Source: Clostridia bacterium (GTDB lineage Bacteria > Bacillota > Clostridia > Oscillospirales > Acutalibacteraceae). Taken from it: 17,664 nucleotides of DNA. Under the pieces are notes generated by a model. That model was given only the letters and a program-made list of their open reading frames with translations. It was not told the origin of the DNA and ran no database searches. The stretch is from assembly GCA_017502965.1 (NCBI GenBank), contig JAFVTZ010000097.1, forward strand, positions 1 through 17,664, given 5' to 3'. Position 1 is the first letter of the stretch. Each line of letters begins with the position of its first letter. Below are positions 1-6,503 of this stretch, in pieces. A program made the translations under genes and the position numbers.

Positions 1-67
1 GTGCAATAACCGTAACCGCCAGTATAACAGCAAGGCTTTTCTTTGTAAGTATCAAAAAAAGTTTCAT
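1..67 (-). CDS. N-terminus of a membrane-anchored or secreted protein (partial)
   Basis: Only the first 22 codons are present; the gene runs off the left edge. The start is ATG at 67-65, with a GGAG ribosome binding site about 8 nt upstream. The visible peptide begins MKLFLILTKK and continues with a hydrophobic stretch rich in V, I, L and A, so it looks like a signal peptide or signal anchor. Some clostridial polysaccharide deacetylases begin in a similar way, but that is a weak resemblance and no function is assigned. It lies 59 bp downstream of ispF on the same strand, and its ribosome binding site falls inside a long inverted repeat (71-112). Confidence 0.55.
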   Translation of the reverse strand, partial: MKLFLILTKKSLAVILAVTVIA

Positions 68-70
68 AAT

Positions 71-112
71 AAATACTCCATATCAGTTTTCAATATATAA
101 TATGGAGTATTT
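71..112 (-). promoter_or_regulatory. 13-bp perfect inverted repeat covering a ribosome binding site
   Basis: The arms 71-83 (AAATACTCCATAT) and 100-112 (ATATGGAGTATTT) are perfect reverse complements separated by 16 nt. Transcribed leftwards, the promoter-distal arm contains the GGAG of the gene starting at 67, so a folded transcript would hide that site. No U-run follows, so it is not a standard terminator. As DNA it could instead be an operator. Either role is inference. Confidence 0.5.
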
Positions 113-126
113 GCACTTGTTATGAC

Positions 127-594
127 TTATTTTATTATGCAAACGGCGTGAGCAGATATACCCGAAAGGTCGCCTGTAAACCCTAAGCCCTCTTCGGTGG
201 TGGCTTTGACATTCACACAGTCTTCTTTCATATTGCAGTCAGATGCAATATTTTTCTTCATCTGCTCTATAAAGGGAGCCAGTTTCGGTTTCTGGGCTAT
301 AACTGTGGCATCGATATTGCCGACAGTATAGCCTTTTTCTTTTATAAGTTCAACCGTTTTGCGAAGCAATATACGGCTGTCAATATCTTTAAAAGAATTA
401 TCGTTATCGGGAAAATGCTTTCCTATATCTCCGAGTGCCGCCGCTCCGAGCAGGGCATCGCATACCGCATGGAGCAGGACATCTGCATCAGAGTGCCCTA
501 AAAGTCCAAGTTCAAAGGGAATCTCAACACCGCCGATTATGCAAGGTCTGCCCTCGACCAGTCGGTGAACATCATATCCGTGACCTATTCTCAA
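127..594 (-). CDS. ispF: 2-C-methyl-D-erythritol 2,4-cyclodiphosphate synthase
   Basis: IspF catalyses the fifth step of the MEP pathway. It cyclises CDP-methylerythritol 2-phosphate to methylerythritol 2,4-cyclodiphosphate with release of CMP, in the cytosol. The protein has 155 aa, normal for the family. The metal ligands are visible as D8 and H10 in GYDVH and H42 in the GHSDADVLLHA region, followed by the conserved GDIGKHFPD segment, and TTEEGLGFTG near the C-terminus. The start codon is TTG at 594-592: a GAGGAG ribosome binding site lies about 8 nt upstream and no ATG gives a full N-terminus. It is 18 bp downstream of ddh on the same strand and is probably co-transcribed with it from the promoter at 1627-1655. 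Identification is secure. Confidence 0.97.
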   Translation of the reverse strand: MRIGHGYDVHRLVEGRPCIIGGVEIPFELGLLGHSDADVLLHAVCDALLGAAALGDIGKHFPDNDNSFKDIDSRILLRKTVELIKEKGYTVGNIDATVIAQKPKLAPFIEQMKKNIASDCNMKEDCVNVKATTEEGLGFTGDLSGISAHAVCIIK

Positions 595-612
595 AATAAT
601 ATCTCCTCAATA

Positions 613-1596
613 TTAAAGTAGATGTGCTCTGAGTTCCTCTGCAGATTTGGGGGATAAATATGCAGGAGGGATATCAAATACAGTTTTACATCCGATATTG
701 CCGTGCCTATTCATTCTGTAAACCGCGCGGGCGTATGCTACAAACACGCTTGATGTGAATTCGGGGTTAGAATCAAGTTTTAATTTATATTCTATAATAT
801 GTGTATGCTCGCATTGAAGACCTGTTTTACCGCTTCTCAGCACCATACCGCCGTGGGGGATACCGCTGTGGTCGCGTTTCATTTCCTCAGCAGAAATAAA
901 GTGAACAATAGTGTTATAGTCGGCAAAATAGTTCGGCATTGTTTTGATTTCGTTTTCAATTCGCTCTTTATCTGCGCCATCTTCTGCTACAACAAAACAC
1001 TCTCTTATGTGTTTATCGCGGGTGGAAAGTTCGGGATTTTCGCCTTTGCGAACACGGTCAACCGCCTCGTCTACGGGAATTGTGTACTGTCTTGCATCAA
1101 GCACACCCTCAATTCTTCTTACCGCATCCGAATGACCCTGACTTACGCCCTTTCCCCAGAAAGTATAATCCTTGCCGTCAGGCAGAATTGCCTCGGCATA
1201 AAGGCGGTTGAGAGAAAACATACCAGGGTCCCAGCCTACAGATATCATAGCAGTATTACCGCCCTGCTTTGCGGCGGCATCTACATTACTGAAATGTTCA
1301 GGAATTTTAGCGTGGGTATCAAAACTGTCAATAACATTAAAATGTTTTGCAAGTTCGGGGGTCTGGGTGGGAAGGTCTGTAGCAGAGCCGCCGCAGATAA
1401 TCACCGTATCTATATTATCTTTATGGTTAATAATATCGTCAAGCAGATAAACTTTAGCCCCTGTAAGGGTTTTAACCGTTTCGGGGGCACGCCTTGAAAA
1501 GACGGCGTACAGTTCTGTGTCAGGATTTTGCTTTATTGCGCACTCAACGCCTTTGCCTAAATTTCCGTAGCCTACAATAGCAATTCTGATACTCAT
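613..1596 (-). CDS. ddh: meso-diaminopimelate D-dehydrogenase
   Basis: This NADPH-dependent enzyme (EC 1.4.1.16) makes meso-diaminopimelate from tetrahydrodipicolinate and ammonia in one step, bypassing the succinylase, acetylase and aminotransferase routes. It feeds lysine and peptidoglycan synthesis. The protein has 327 aa, typical of the family. The Rossmann nucleotide site is GYGNLGKG (residues 9-16). Family signatures include SVGWDPGMFSLNRL, WGKGVSQGHSDAVRRI and, near the C-terminus, HGNIGCKTVFDIPPAYLSP. The ATG at 1596 has an AGGAG ribosome binding site 8-9 nt upstream. It is the first gene after a good sigma-A promoter and is followed after 18 bp by ispF. The two enzymes belong to different pathways, although both supply cell-envelope synthesis. 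Confidence 0.97.
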   Translation of the reverse strand: MSIRIAIVGYGNLGKGVECAIKQNPDTELYAVFSRRAPETVKTLTGAKVYLLDDIINHKDNIDTVIICGGSATDLPTQTPELAKHFNVIDSFDTHAKIPEHFSNVDAAAKQGGNTAMISVGWDPGMFSLNRLYAEAILPDGKDYTFWGKGVSQGHSDAVRRIEGVLDARQYTIPVDEAVDRVRKGENPELSTRDKHIRECFVVAEDGADKERIENEIKTMPNYFADYNTIVHFISAEEMKRDHSGIPHGGMVLRSGKTGLQCEHTHIIEYKLKLDSNPEFTSSVFVAYARAVYRMNRHGNIGCKTVFDIPPAYLSPKSAEELRAHLL

Positions 1597-1626
1597 AATT
1601 TTTACTCCTTTGATTTTGCTTTTTAA

Positions 1627-1655
1627 ATAATAGCACTATTTTGCCTGTTTATCAA
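1627..1655 (-). promoter_or_regulatory. sigma-A promoter for ddh-ispF
   Basis: Reading leftwards, the -35 is TTGATA (1655-1650), the spacer is 17 nt (1649-1633) and the -10 is TATTAT (1632-1627) with a TGC extension just before it. Transcription would start near 1620, giving a leader of about 25 nt that contains the AGGAG site of ddh. There is no room for a lysine riboswitch in this leader. Confidence 0.8.
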
Positions 1656-1662
1656 TTGTTTT

Positions 1663-2535
1663 TTAGCATAAACCCTGATTTTTCAAATAGTTTAATACCC
1701 TTTTTTTATCTGCCGACCAAAGTGGTGCTACCAAATCTTTTTTAGCCCCGTCACCCGTTATGCGGTGAACAATGCAAGTTTGAGGCAAAACAGACAGACA
1801 TTTTTTAAGTATTTTTGCATATTCTTCGAGGGACAGACAGGAGAATTTTCCGTTTTCATATTCTTTTTCGAGGTCGGTATTTTTAAGTATGTGTAAAAGA
1901 TGGAATTTTACACCGTTTGTACCTGCATATATTGCATCTGCCGTGGTTTTAACAGCGTCTTCTTCTGTCTCATAAGGCAGACCTATAATTATATGTGTAA
2001 CAACATCAATACCTTTTGATTTAAGCCGTTTTACAGCGTCGAAATAAACCTCGTTTTTATATCCTCTGCGGATATATTCTGCGGTTTTTTCGTTAGTAGT
2101 CTGAAGACCGAGTTCAATGCTCACAGGTTTTATTTTATTTATTTCGCAAAGCAGTTCTAAAGTCTCCGAAGATATACAGTCAGGTCTTGTGCCGATACTG
2201 AGACCTACAATATAATCAGGTTTTATAGCCTCAAGATAAAGTTTTTTGAGGGTTTCTGCATCAGCATAAGTATTTGTAAAAGCCTGAAAATATGCGATAT
2301 ATTTTCCGCTTTTAATTTTGTTTTCAACCCTCATTTTTGCCCGTTCTAACTGAGTTTCAATACTGTCACACTGCTTTTCGGCAAAATCGCCGCCGCCTGC
2401 AGCAGAGCAGAAAATACAACCTTTATCTCCCAAGGTGCCATCTCGGTTGGGGCAGGTAAATCCGCCGTCTAATGCCAGTTTATATACCTTGCAACCGAAT
2501 TTTTCTCTATAATGTTCATTTAATGTTTTATACAT
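1663..2535 (-). CDS. TIGR01212-family (YhcC-like) radical SAM protein
   Basis: This cytosolic 290-aa protein belongs to the TIGR01212/YhcC group of radical SAM enzymes (COG1242), whose substrate is not established. The 4Fe-4S cluster cysteines are C28, C40 and C43, within CPNRDGTLGDKGCIFC. This CX11CX2C spacing sets the group apart from classic CX3CX2C enzymes, and the AAGGGDF that follows is also typical. Further family blocks are YFQAFTNTYA, GTRPDC, ELGLQT and THIIIGLP (the SAM-binding barrel). The start ATG at 2535 lies only 10 bp after the lipase-like gene and has no strong ribosome binding site of its own (AAAGG is about 17 nt away), so translational coupling to the upstream gene is likely. 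Family assignment is firm; the substrate is unknown. Confidence 0.93.
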   Translation of the reverse strand: MYKTLNEHYREKFGCKVYKLALDGGFTCPNRDGTLGDKGCIFCSAAGGGDFAEKQCDSIETQLERAKMRVENKIKSGKYIAYFQAFTNTYADAETLKKLYLEAIKPDYIVGLSIGTRPDCISSETLELLCEINKIKPVSIELGLQTTNEKTAEYIRRGYKNEVYFDAVKRLKSKGIDVVTHIIIGLPYETEEDAVKTTADAIYAGTNGVKFHLLHILKNTDLEKEYENGKFSCLSLEEYAKILKKCLSVLPQTCIVHRITGDGAKKDLVAPLWSADKKRVLNYLKNQGLC

Positions 2536-2545
2536 ATTTATTGAA

Positions 2546-3853
2546 TCACAGACCTTTTGTTTTGAGTTCGCTTACCAATTTAACATAAAATTCTCTGACA
2601 TCAAAGCCGTCAATATTTTCACGGTTTAAGTCTATCATATCTCCATGTGAAATACCGCGGTTACCCGTAGGTGTAAGATAGGTGTATTTTTCACCCCATT
2701 TGAATGATTCTTCGGCTACAAGCCCATCGTTTTTCCCATCAAAATATTTTACCAAATGATAGGAAAAATTCAGTGGAAATTTTCCGTTAGATGCTTTTTT
2801 CATCTCTGAACCGATACTTTGGCAGTAGATACCTTCTATTTTTTGGGGATAATCCAAAAACTTTTTACGAGCAGAAGCAGTAAGGTCGTTTACCGCAGAT
2901 AAAAAATCAGGATTTTTATCACCCATTTTTCTGAGGGTTGAGTTATATGTATCGGCAATTTTGTTTTTTAGGTTTTCGGGTGATTTTTCCAGAAGAAAAT
3001 CCGCAAAAAGACAGCCCCTGTGAGGCGTATTAACCGTAGAGAGCGAAGCGACCAAAGGCGCAATGCCCAAATGTTCTATCGCATATCTGCAGTCAAGACC
3101 GCCCTTCGAATGGTCAATTATGTTGACCTTTTCGCAGTTGGTGCTTTGGATAATTTCTATGATTCTATCACAAAGTTCCTTTGCGCTGTTTTCAATCGAT
3201 GCAGCAGACTCGTGTTCGCCATAGTGTATTGTAGCACCGTTTCTTTCAAGTTCTTTTGGTATTCTTCCCCAATAATTGAAGAAATCAGAATCTCTGAAAA
3301 ATACACCGTGAACTAAAAGTATTGGATATTTTGTTTTACAGATTTTTAAATCTTTGCGTTTTTGATTTATAAGTTCTTTTTGATATTCCGTTTTGATTTC
3401 TTTTGAAGTTATTTTAATAATTTTTGCCAAAACTACAAGATTTGCGATAGGTATCGGACCGCAAATAATACCTATTATTCGGTGTTTTATACCCAATTGC
3501 CGAGAGGTACAGTAAACACTTATTATCCCGTTCCAGAAAATTATTGCCAATACAATAATGCAGACGATGGTGCTTATAATAAAATCTATATATGTTTTGC
3601 CTTGCAAATTAAAAACTAAACCAATGTGATATAAAACTGATATAATCATAGAAAACGAGAATAATTTAAGGCAAGAAACACCGTGAGCGCAAAGTTTCAT
3701 ACTTTTAGTGGGAGCAGTTTTTACAGTTATACCCGCTAAAAAATTAACAGTCAGGAAAGATGGTAAAATTATTAAAAGCAAAAGCGGAAATTGTTTTACC
3801 GCTAACCAACAGTTAGAGCATAAAGATAAGAGTATTAAAAATAATAAATTCAT
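2546..3853 (-). CDS. membrane-anchored lipase/esterase-like alpha/beta hydrolase
   Basis: Predicted serine hydrolase of 435 aa. The N-terminal ~150 residues hold about four or five hydrophobic segments (near 3-44, 64-82, 88-112 and 124-145). The remainder is a triacylglycerol-lipase-like domain: YPILLVHG (176-183) with the oxyanion-loop HG, a nucleophile elbow DHSKGG (S249) where most relatives have GHSxGG, a likely acid D376 in KNDGLV, and a likely base H403 in ISHGDMID. STVNTPHRG (272-280) is also typical of bacterial lipases. The start is placed at ATG 3853, not at an in-frame ATG 66 bp upstream, because GGGGTGA lies 5 nt before it and the longer version runs into the hairpin element. The catalytic domain should face one side of the membrane; which side is not visible. 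The radical SAM gene follows after 10 bp. Substrate unknown. Confidence 0.88.
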   Translation of the reverse strand: MNLLFLILLSLCSNCWLAVKQFPLLLLIILPSFLTVNFLAGITVKTAPTKSMKLCAHGVSCLKLFSFSMIISVLYHIGLVFNLQGKTYIDFIISTIVCIIVLAIIFWNGIISVYCTSRQLGIKHRIIGIICGPIPIANLVVLAKIIKITSKEIKTEYQKELINQKRKDLKICKTKYPILLVHGVFFRDSDFFNYWGRIPKELERNGATIHYGEHESAASIENSAKELCDRIIEIIQSTNCEKVNIIDHSKGGLDCRYAIEHLGIAPLVASLSTVNTPHRGCLFADFLLEKSPENLKNKIADTYNSTLRKMGDKNPDFLSAVNDLTASARKKFLDYPQKIEGIYCQSIGSEMKKASNGKFPLNFSYHLVKYFDGKNDGLVAEESFKWGEKYTYLTPTGNRGISHGDMIDLNRENIDGFDVREFYVKLVSELKTKGL

Positions 3854-3874
3854 CAAATCACCCCGTATGATATC

Positions 3875-3880
3875 ATTATA
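3875..3880 (-). promoter_or_regulatory. possible -10 box of the lipase-like gene
   Basis: Reading leftwards there is a TATAAT hexamer about 22 nt upstream of the lipase-like start. The DNA at the expected -35 position is inside the first hairpin of the adjacent element and has no good TTGACA match. If this is the promoter, the hairpin element occupies its upstream half. Confidence 0.4.
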
Positions 3881-3888
3881 ATTGAATA

Positions 3889-4067
3889 AGTTAGGCGAAA
3901 CAGGATTGTTTCGCCGCAAAATCTTTGATTTTGTGACAAATTTTTAGAAAAAATTTGTCCTTTTCAATTGAAATGAGTGTTGTGCAAAATTAAATAATAT
4001 AATTTAATTTTGCTAAAGCCACTTAGAAAGTGGCTTATCGAAACGCTTTTTAGCGTTTCGACTAACT
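3889..4067. repeat. hairpin-array element with 13-bp terminal inverted repeats
   Basis: The ends AGTTAGGCGAAAC (3889-3901) and GTTTCGACTAACT (4055-4067) are inverted repeats matching at 12 of 13 positions. Between them lie seven back-to-back stem-loops, all with perfect arms: 3894-3902/3907-3915, 3917-3923/3927-3933, 3935-3945/3949-3959, the 12-bp palindrome 3962-3973, 3984-3995/4002-4013, 4016-4024/4028-4036 and 4038-4047/4052-4061. There is no open reading frame of note. It fills most of the gap between two divergent genes. It resembles a non-autonomous mobile element or a structured RNA; the sequence alone does not decide. Confidence 0.7.
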
Positions 4068-4103
4068 ACAATCATTATAACTTATTGCAGTTTCAAAAGC
4101 AAC

Positions 4104-4132
4104 TTGCATAATTTCGGTATGTATTGTAAAAT
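4104..4132 (+). promoter_or_regulatory. sigma-A-type promoter for the acyltransferase gene
   Basis: A -35 TTGCAT (4104-4109), a 17-nt spacer and a -10 TAAAAT (4127-4132) sit 36 nt before the ATG at 4168. A start near 4139 would give a leader of about 30 nt. The hairpin element ends about 37 nt upstream of the -35, so it should not be part of this transcript. Confidence 0.65.
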
Positions 4133-4167
4133 AATAAAAGTTTGAGATTTAATGCGGAGGGTATTTT

Positions 4168-5415
4168 ATGAAAATCAGAACTAAAAAAGTGCCGTTTTCA
4201 TATATAGAAAAAATAAAACCGCCAAAACACCGCCGACCGCAGAAACCTTGGTGGATACTCGGGGCTTTAATCAGGCTGATTTCCCTGCCTGATTTATGGG
4301 CAACGAGATTCAAATTCACAAGTGAGGGGATAAAGGAACTAAAAAAAGAACCCTGCCTTATACTTATGAACCATTCGAGTTTTATTGACCTCGAAATAGC
4401 CTACAGAATATTTTTTCCAAAAAGATTTTGCATTGTCTGCACTTCGGACGGATTTGTCGGCAAAAGTTTTCTGATGCGAAAACTCGGCTGTATTCCCACA
4501 AACAAGTTTGTGACCGATATAACCCTTATCGGGGATATAATTCACGCACTCAAAAAAGAAAAGGTGAGTGTTCTGATGTACCCCGAAGCGAGTTACAGTT
4601 TTGACGGCTGTGCAACACCTTTGCCGAGAAAACTCGGTGTGCTTATAAAAAAACTGGACGTGCCTGTTGTAACGGTTATGACCGACGGTGCTTTTTTGAG
4701 AGACCCTCTTTATAACGGACTTCAAAAGCGCAAGGTCAAGGTTTCAGCCCACGCAAAATGCCTTTTTAACAAAGAAGATATCGCCCGTCTTTCTGCAGAG
4801 GAATTAAGTAACATTCTCGACCACGAATTTACTTTCGATAACTTTGCCCGTCAGTATGAAACAAAAACCGAGGTAAATGCGCCTTTCAGGGCGGATTATC
4901 TCGAGAGAATACTTTATAAATGTCCTGCCTGCAAATGCGAAGAAACGGTAGGCAAAGGCACAAAACTTACCTGCAAAGCCTGCGGTAAAACCTATGAAAT
5001 GGATAAATACGGCAGAATGAATGCTATAGAGGGCGAAACCGAATTTGCGCACATTCCAGATTGGTACAACTGGGAGAGAGAATGTGTTAAAAAAGAAATT
5101 GAGAACGGCTCATATACTCTTGATACAGAGGTTGAACTCGGTGTTCTTGCAGATTACAAAGCAATTTATAAGGTCGGAAATGGCAGACTTGTTCACAACC
5201 TCGACGGTTTTTCTCTTACCGATAAAGACGGAAATCTCATATTCTCGCAAGGGGTTAAAGCCTGTTACGGGCTTTATGCCGATTATTATTGGTATGAGAT
5301 AGGTGATGTTATCTGCATAGGTGACAAAAAACGGCTTTATTACTGTTTCCCGAAAGGCAAGACCAATGTTGCAAAGGCCCGCCTTGCTACAGAAGAAATG
5401 TATAAAATGAAGTAA
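4168..5415 (+). CDS. PlsC-like lysophospholipid acyltransferase with zinc ribbon
   Basis: Predicted 1-acyl-glycerol-3-phosphate acyltransferase-type enzyme of 415 aa, acting at the inner face of the membrane in phospholipid synthesis. The catalytic HX4D motif is H69-D74 in NHSSFID. YPEASYS (138-144) takes the place of the usual EGTRS block, and PVVTV (166-170) matches the last acyltransferase motif. After residue 245 a second module begins: a zinc ribbon with CPAC (252-255) and CKAC (269-272), then about 140 residues with no domain I recognise. Classical PlsC proteins have about 240 aa, so the C-terminal half is an accessory region. ATG 4168 has a GGAGGG ribosome binding site about 7 nt upstream. 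The amidohydrolase follows 30 bp later on the same strand. Acyl acceptor unknown. Confidence 0.88.
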   Translation: MKIRTKKVPFSYIEKIKPPKHRRPQKPWWILGALIRLISLPDLWATRFKFTSEGIKELKKEPCLILMNHSSFIDLEIAYRIFFPKRFCIVCTSDGFVGKSFLMRKLGCIPTNKFVTDITLIGDIIHALKKEKVSVLMYPEASYSFDGCATPLPRKLGVLIKKLDVPVVTVMTDGAFLRDPLYNGLQKRKVKVSAHAKCLFNKEDIARLSAEELSNILDHEFTFDNFARQYETKTEVNAPFRADYLERILYKCPACKCEETVGKGTKLTCKACGKTYEMDKYGRMNAIEGETEFAHIPDWYNWERECVKKEIENGSYTLDTEVELGVLADYKAIYKVGNGRLVHNLDGFSLTDKDGNLIFSQGVKACYGLYADYYWYEIGDVICIGDKKRLYYCFPKGKTNVAKARLATEEMYKMK

Positions 5416-5445
5416 AATTACAATCATATTCAAGAGGTGATTTTA

Positions 5446-6258
5446 GTGCTTATAGATTTTCATACCCACTGTTTTCCCGATAAAATAGCCCAAAAGGCTA
5501 TAGAAAAACTGTCCGACGCATCGGGTGGGCTTATTTATCACACAGACGGCACTGTCAGCGGTCTGCTTGACAGTATGCAAAGGCATAATACAGATGCGTC
5601 AGTGGTTTTGAATATTGCAACCAACGCCCATCAGCAAAAAAGTGTAAACGATTTTGCGGCGGCTATAAACGATGAGCAAAAAGTTTTTGCTTTCGGCTCA
5701 GTTTTTCCTGACAGCGAGGATGCTCTCGAAGAACTCGAACGCATAAAAGATTTGGGGCTCAAAGGTGTGAAACTTCATCCCGATTATCAGGGTTTTGATG
5801 TTGATGACCCGAAAATGAAGCCCATATATAAGAAGATTTCAAGTCTCGGTCTTATAACTGTTTTTCACGCAGGTTTTGATTACGGCTTTGCTCCGCCTTA
5901 CGGGGCAACCCCCGAAAAAATGGCAAAGGCGCTGCTTTGGTTTGATTCGCCTGTTATAGCGGCGCATTGGGGCGGAATCAACTGCGGGCAGGGAGTGCTC
6001 TCGCATTTGTGCGGAAAAGATATTTATTTTGACACCTCTTTTGGCTACAGTATGATGCCAAAATATTATGCCGAAAAAATTCTCGAAAAACACGGCACAG
6101 ATAAAATGCTTTTCGGAACAGATACCCCTTGGCACACCGCTGAAATGGAAATGCGGTTGCTCCACAACCTTAAATTAAGTGACAGCGATATGGAAAAAAT
6201 CACACATCTTAATGCGGAAAAATTATTGTTTAGCGGCGAGCCGCTAAACAATAATTAG
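5446..6258 (+). CDS. amidohydrolase-2 family metal-dependent hydrolase
   Basis: A 270-aa TIM-barrel hydrolase of the amidohydrolase superfamily (ACMSD/COG2159-like). The metal ligands are H6 and H8 in DFHTHCF at the start of strand 1. Next come GVKLHPDYQG (107-116), VFHAG with H141, AAHWGG with H174, and FGTDTPWH with D226, the usual last-strand aspartate. The substrate cannot be told. The start is GTG at 5446, 5 nt after AGAGGTGA; an in-frame GTG at 5437 lies inside that ribosome binding site and is rejected. The last ~10 codons and the TAG stop lie inside a perfect 16-bp inverted repeat (6221-6256) that forms the left end of a dispersed hairpin repeat. The extreme C-terminus (FSGEPLNNN) is therefore repeat-encoded, and the ancestral end may have differed. 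Confidence 0.9.
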   Translation: MLIDFHTHCFPDKIAQKAIEKLSDASGGLIYHTDGTVSGLLDSMQRHNTDASVVLNIATNAHQQKSVNDFAAAINDEQKVFAFGSVFPDSEDALEELERIKDLGLKGVKLHPDYQGFDVDDPKMKPIYKKISSLGLITVFHAGFDYGFAPPYGATPEKMAKALLWFDSPVIAAHWGGINCGQGVLSHLCGKDIYFDTSFGYSMMPKYYAEKILEKHGTDKMLFGTDTPWHTAEMEMRLLHNLKLSDSDMEKITHLNAEKLLFSGEPLNNN

Positions 6259-6410
6259 TGAATAGTGAATAATGAAAATTGAATAGTTAAGGTGTTTTTG
6301 CATAGCAAAAACAAATATAAAATCGTTCCGCAAAGCGGAACACCGAAATTATTCATTATTCATTTTCCATTCGAACTGAAGGTTCGCTAAACAATAATTT
6401 ACAAGGAAAT
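6216..6410 (+). repeat. dispersed four-hairpin repeat, copy A
   Basis: The left hairpin has arms 6221-6236/6241-6256 and overlaps the end of the amidohydrolase gene. Then come TGAATAATGAA-type AT-rich DNA, hairpin GTTTTTGC-ATA-GCAAAAAC (6294-6312), the spacer AAATATAAAATC, hairpin GTTCCGC-AAA-GCGGAAC (6325-6341), CACCGAAATTATTCATTATT, a short hairpin 6372-6376/6382-6386, and the end TAAACAATAATTTACAAGG (6388-6406). The same order and mostly the same sequence occur inverted at 14439-14630. CGCTAAACAATAATT occurs at both 6242-6256 and 6385-6399. There is no transposase. No start codon follows the AAGGAAAT at 6403-6410. Confidence 0.85.
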
Positions 6411-6418
6411 ATATTTAA

Positions 6419-6456
6419 TCAAAAACGGAGTGATTTTCATATCACTCCGTTTTTGA
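6419..6456 (+). terminator. bidirectional hairpin terminator after the amidohydrolase gene
   Basis: A perfect 16-bp stem has arms 6419-6434 and 6441-6456 with a 6-nt loop TTTCAT. The stem ends in AAAAA on the left and TTTTT on the right, the classic form of an intrinsic terminator usable in either direction. It closes the acyltransferase-amidohydrolase transcription unit, after the repeat. Confidence 0.85.
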
Positions 6457-6503
6457 GTTTTGTGTGACGACAATGGAGTTTGTGCTTGGTAATATTATAA
6501 CAC

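Noticed and set aside
799..1497. Open frame of 232 codons on the plus strand
   Set aside because: It lies opposite ddh, which has clear motifs and codon use. The plus-strand product is rich in Cys, Phe and Ile with no recognisable domain.
1597..1662. Lysine riboswitch before ddh
   Set aside because: The predicted leader is only about 25 nt, far too short for an L box.
3854..3919. Extra 22 N-terminal residues for the lipase-like protein
   Set aside because: GGGGTGA sits 5 nt before ATG 3853, and the extension reads through the TATAAT and the first hairpin of the intergenic element.
3889..4067. CRISPR array
   Set aside because: The hairpins have different sequences; there are no identical direct repeats with regular unique spacers and no cas genes.
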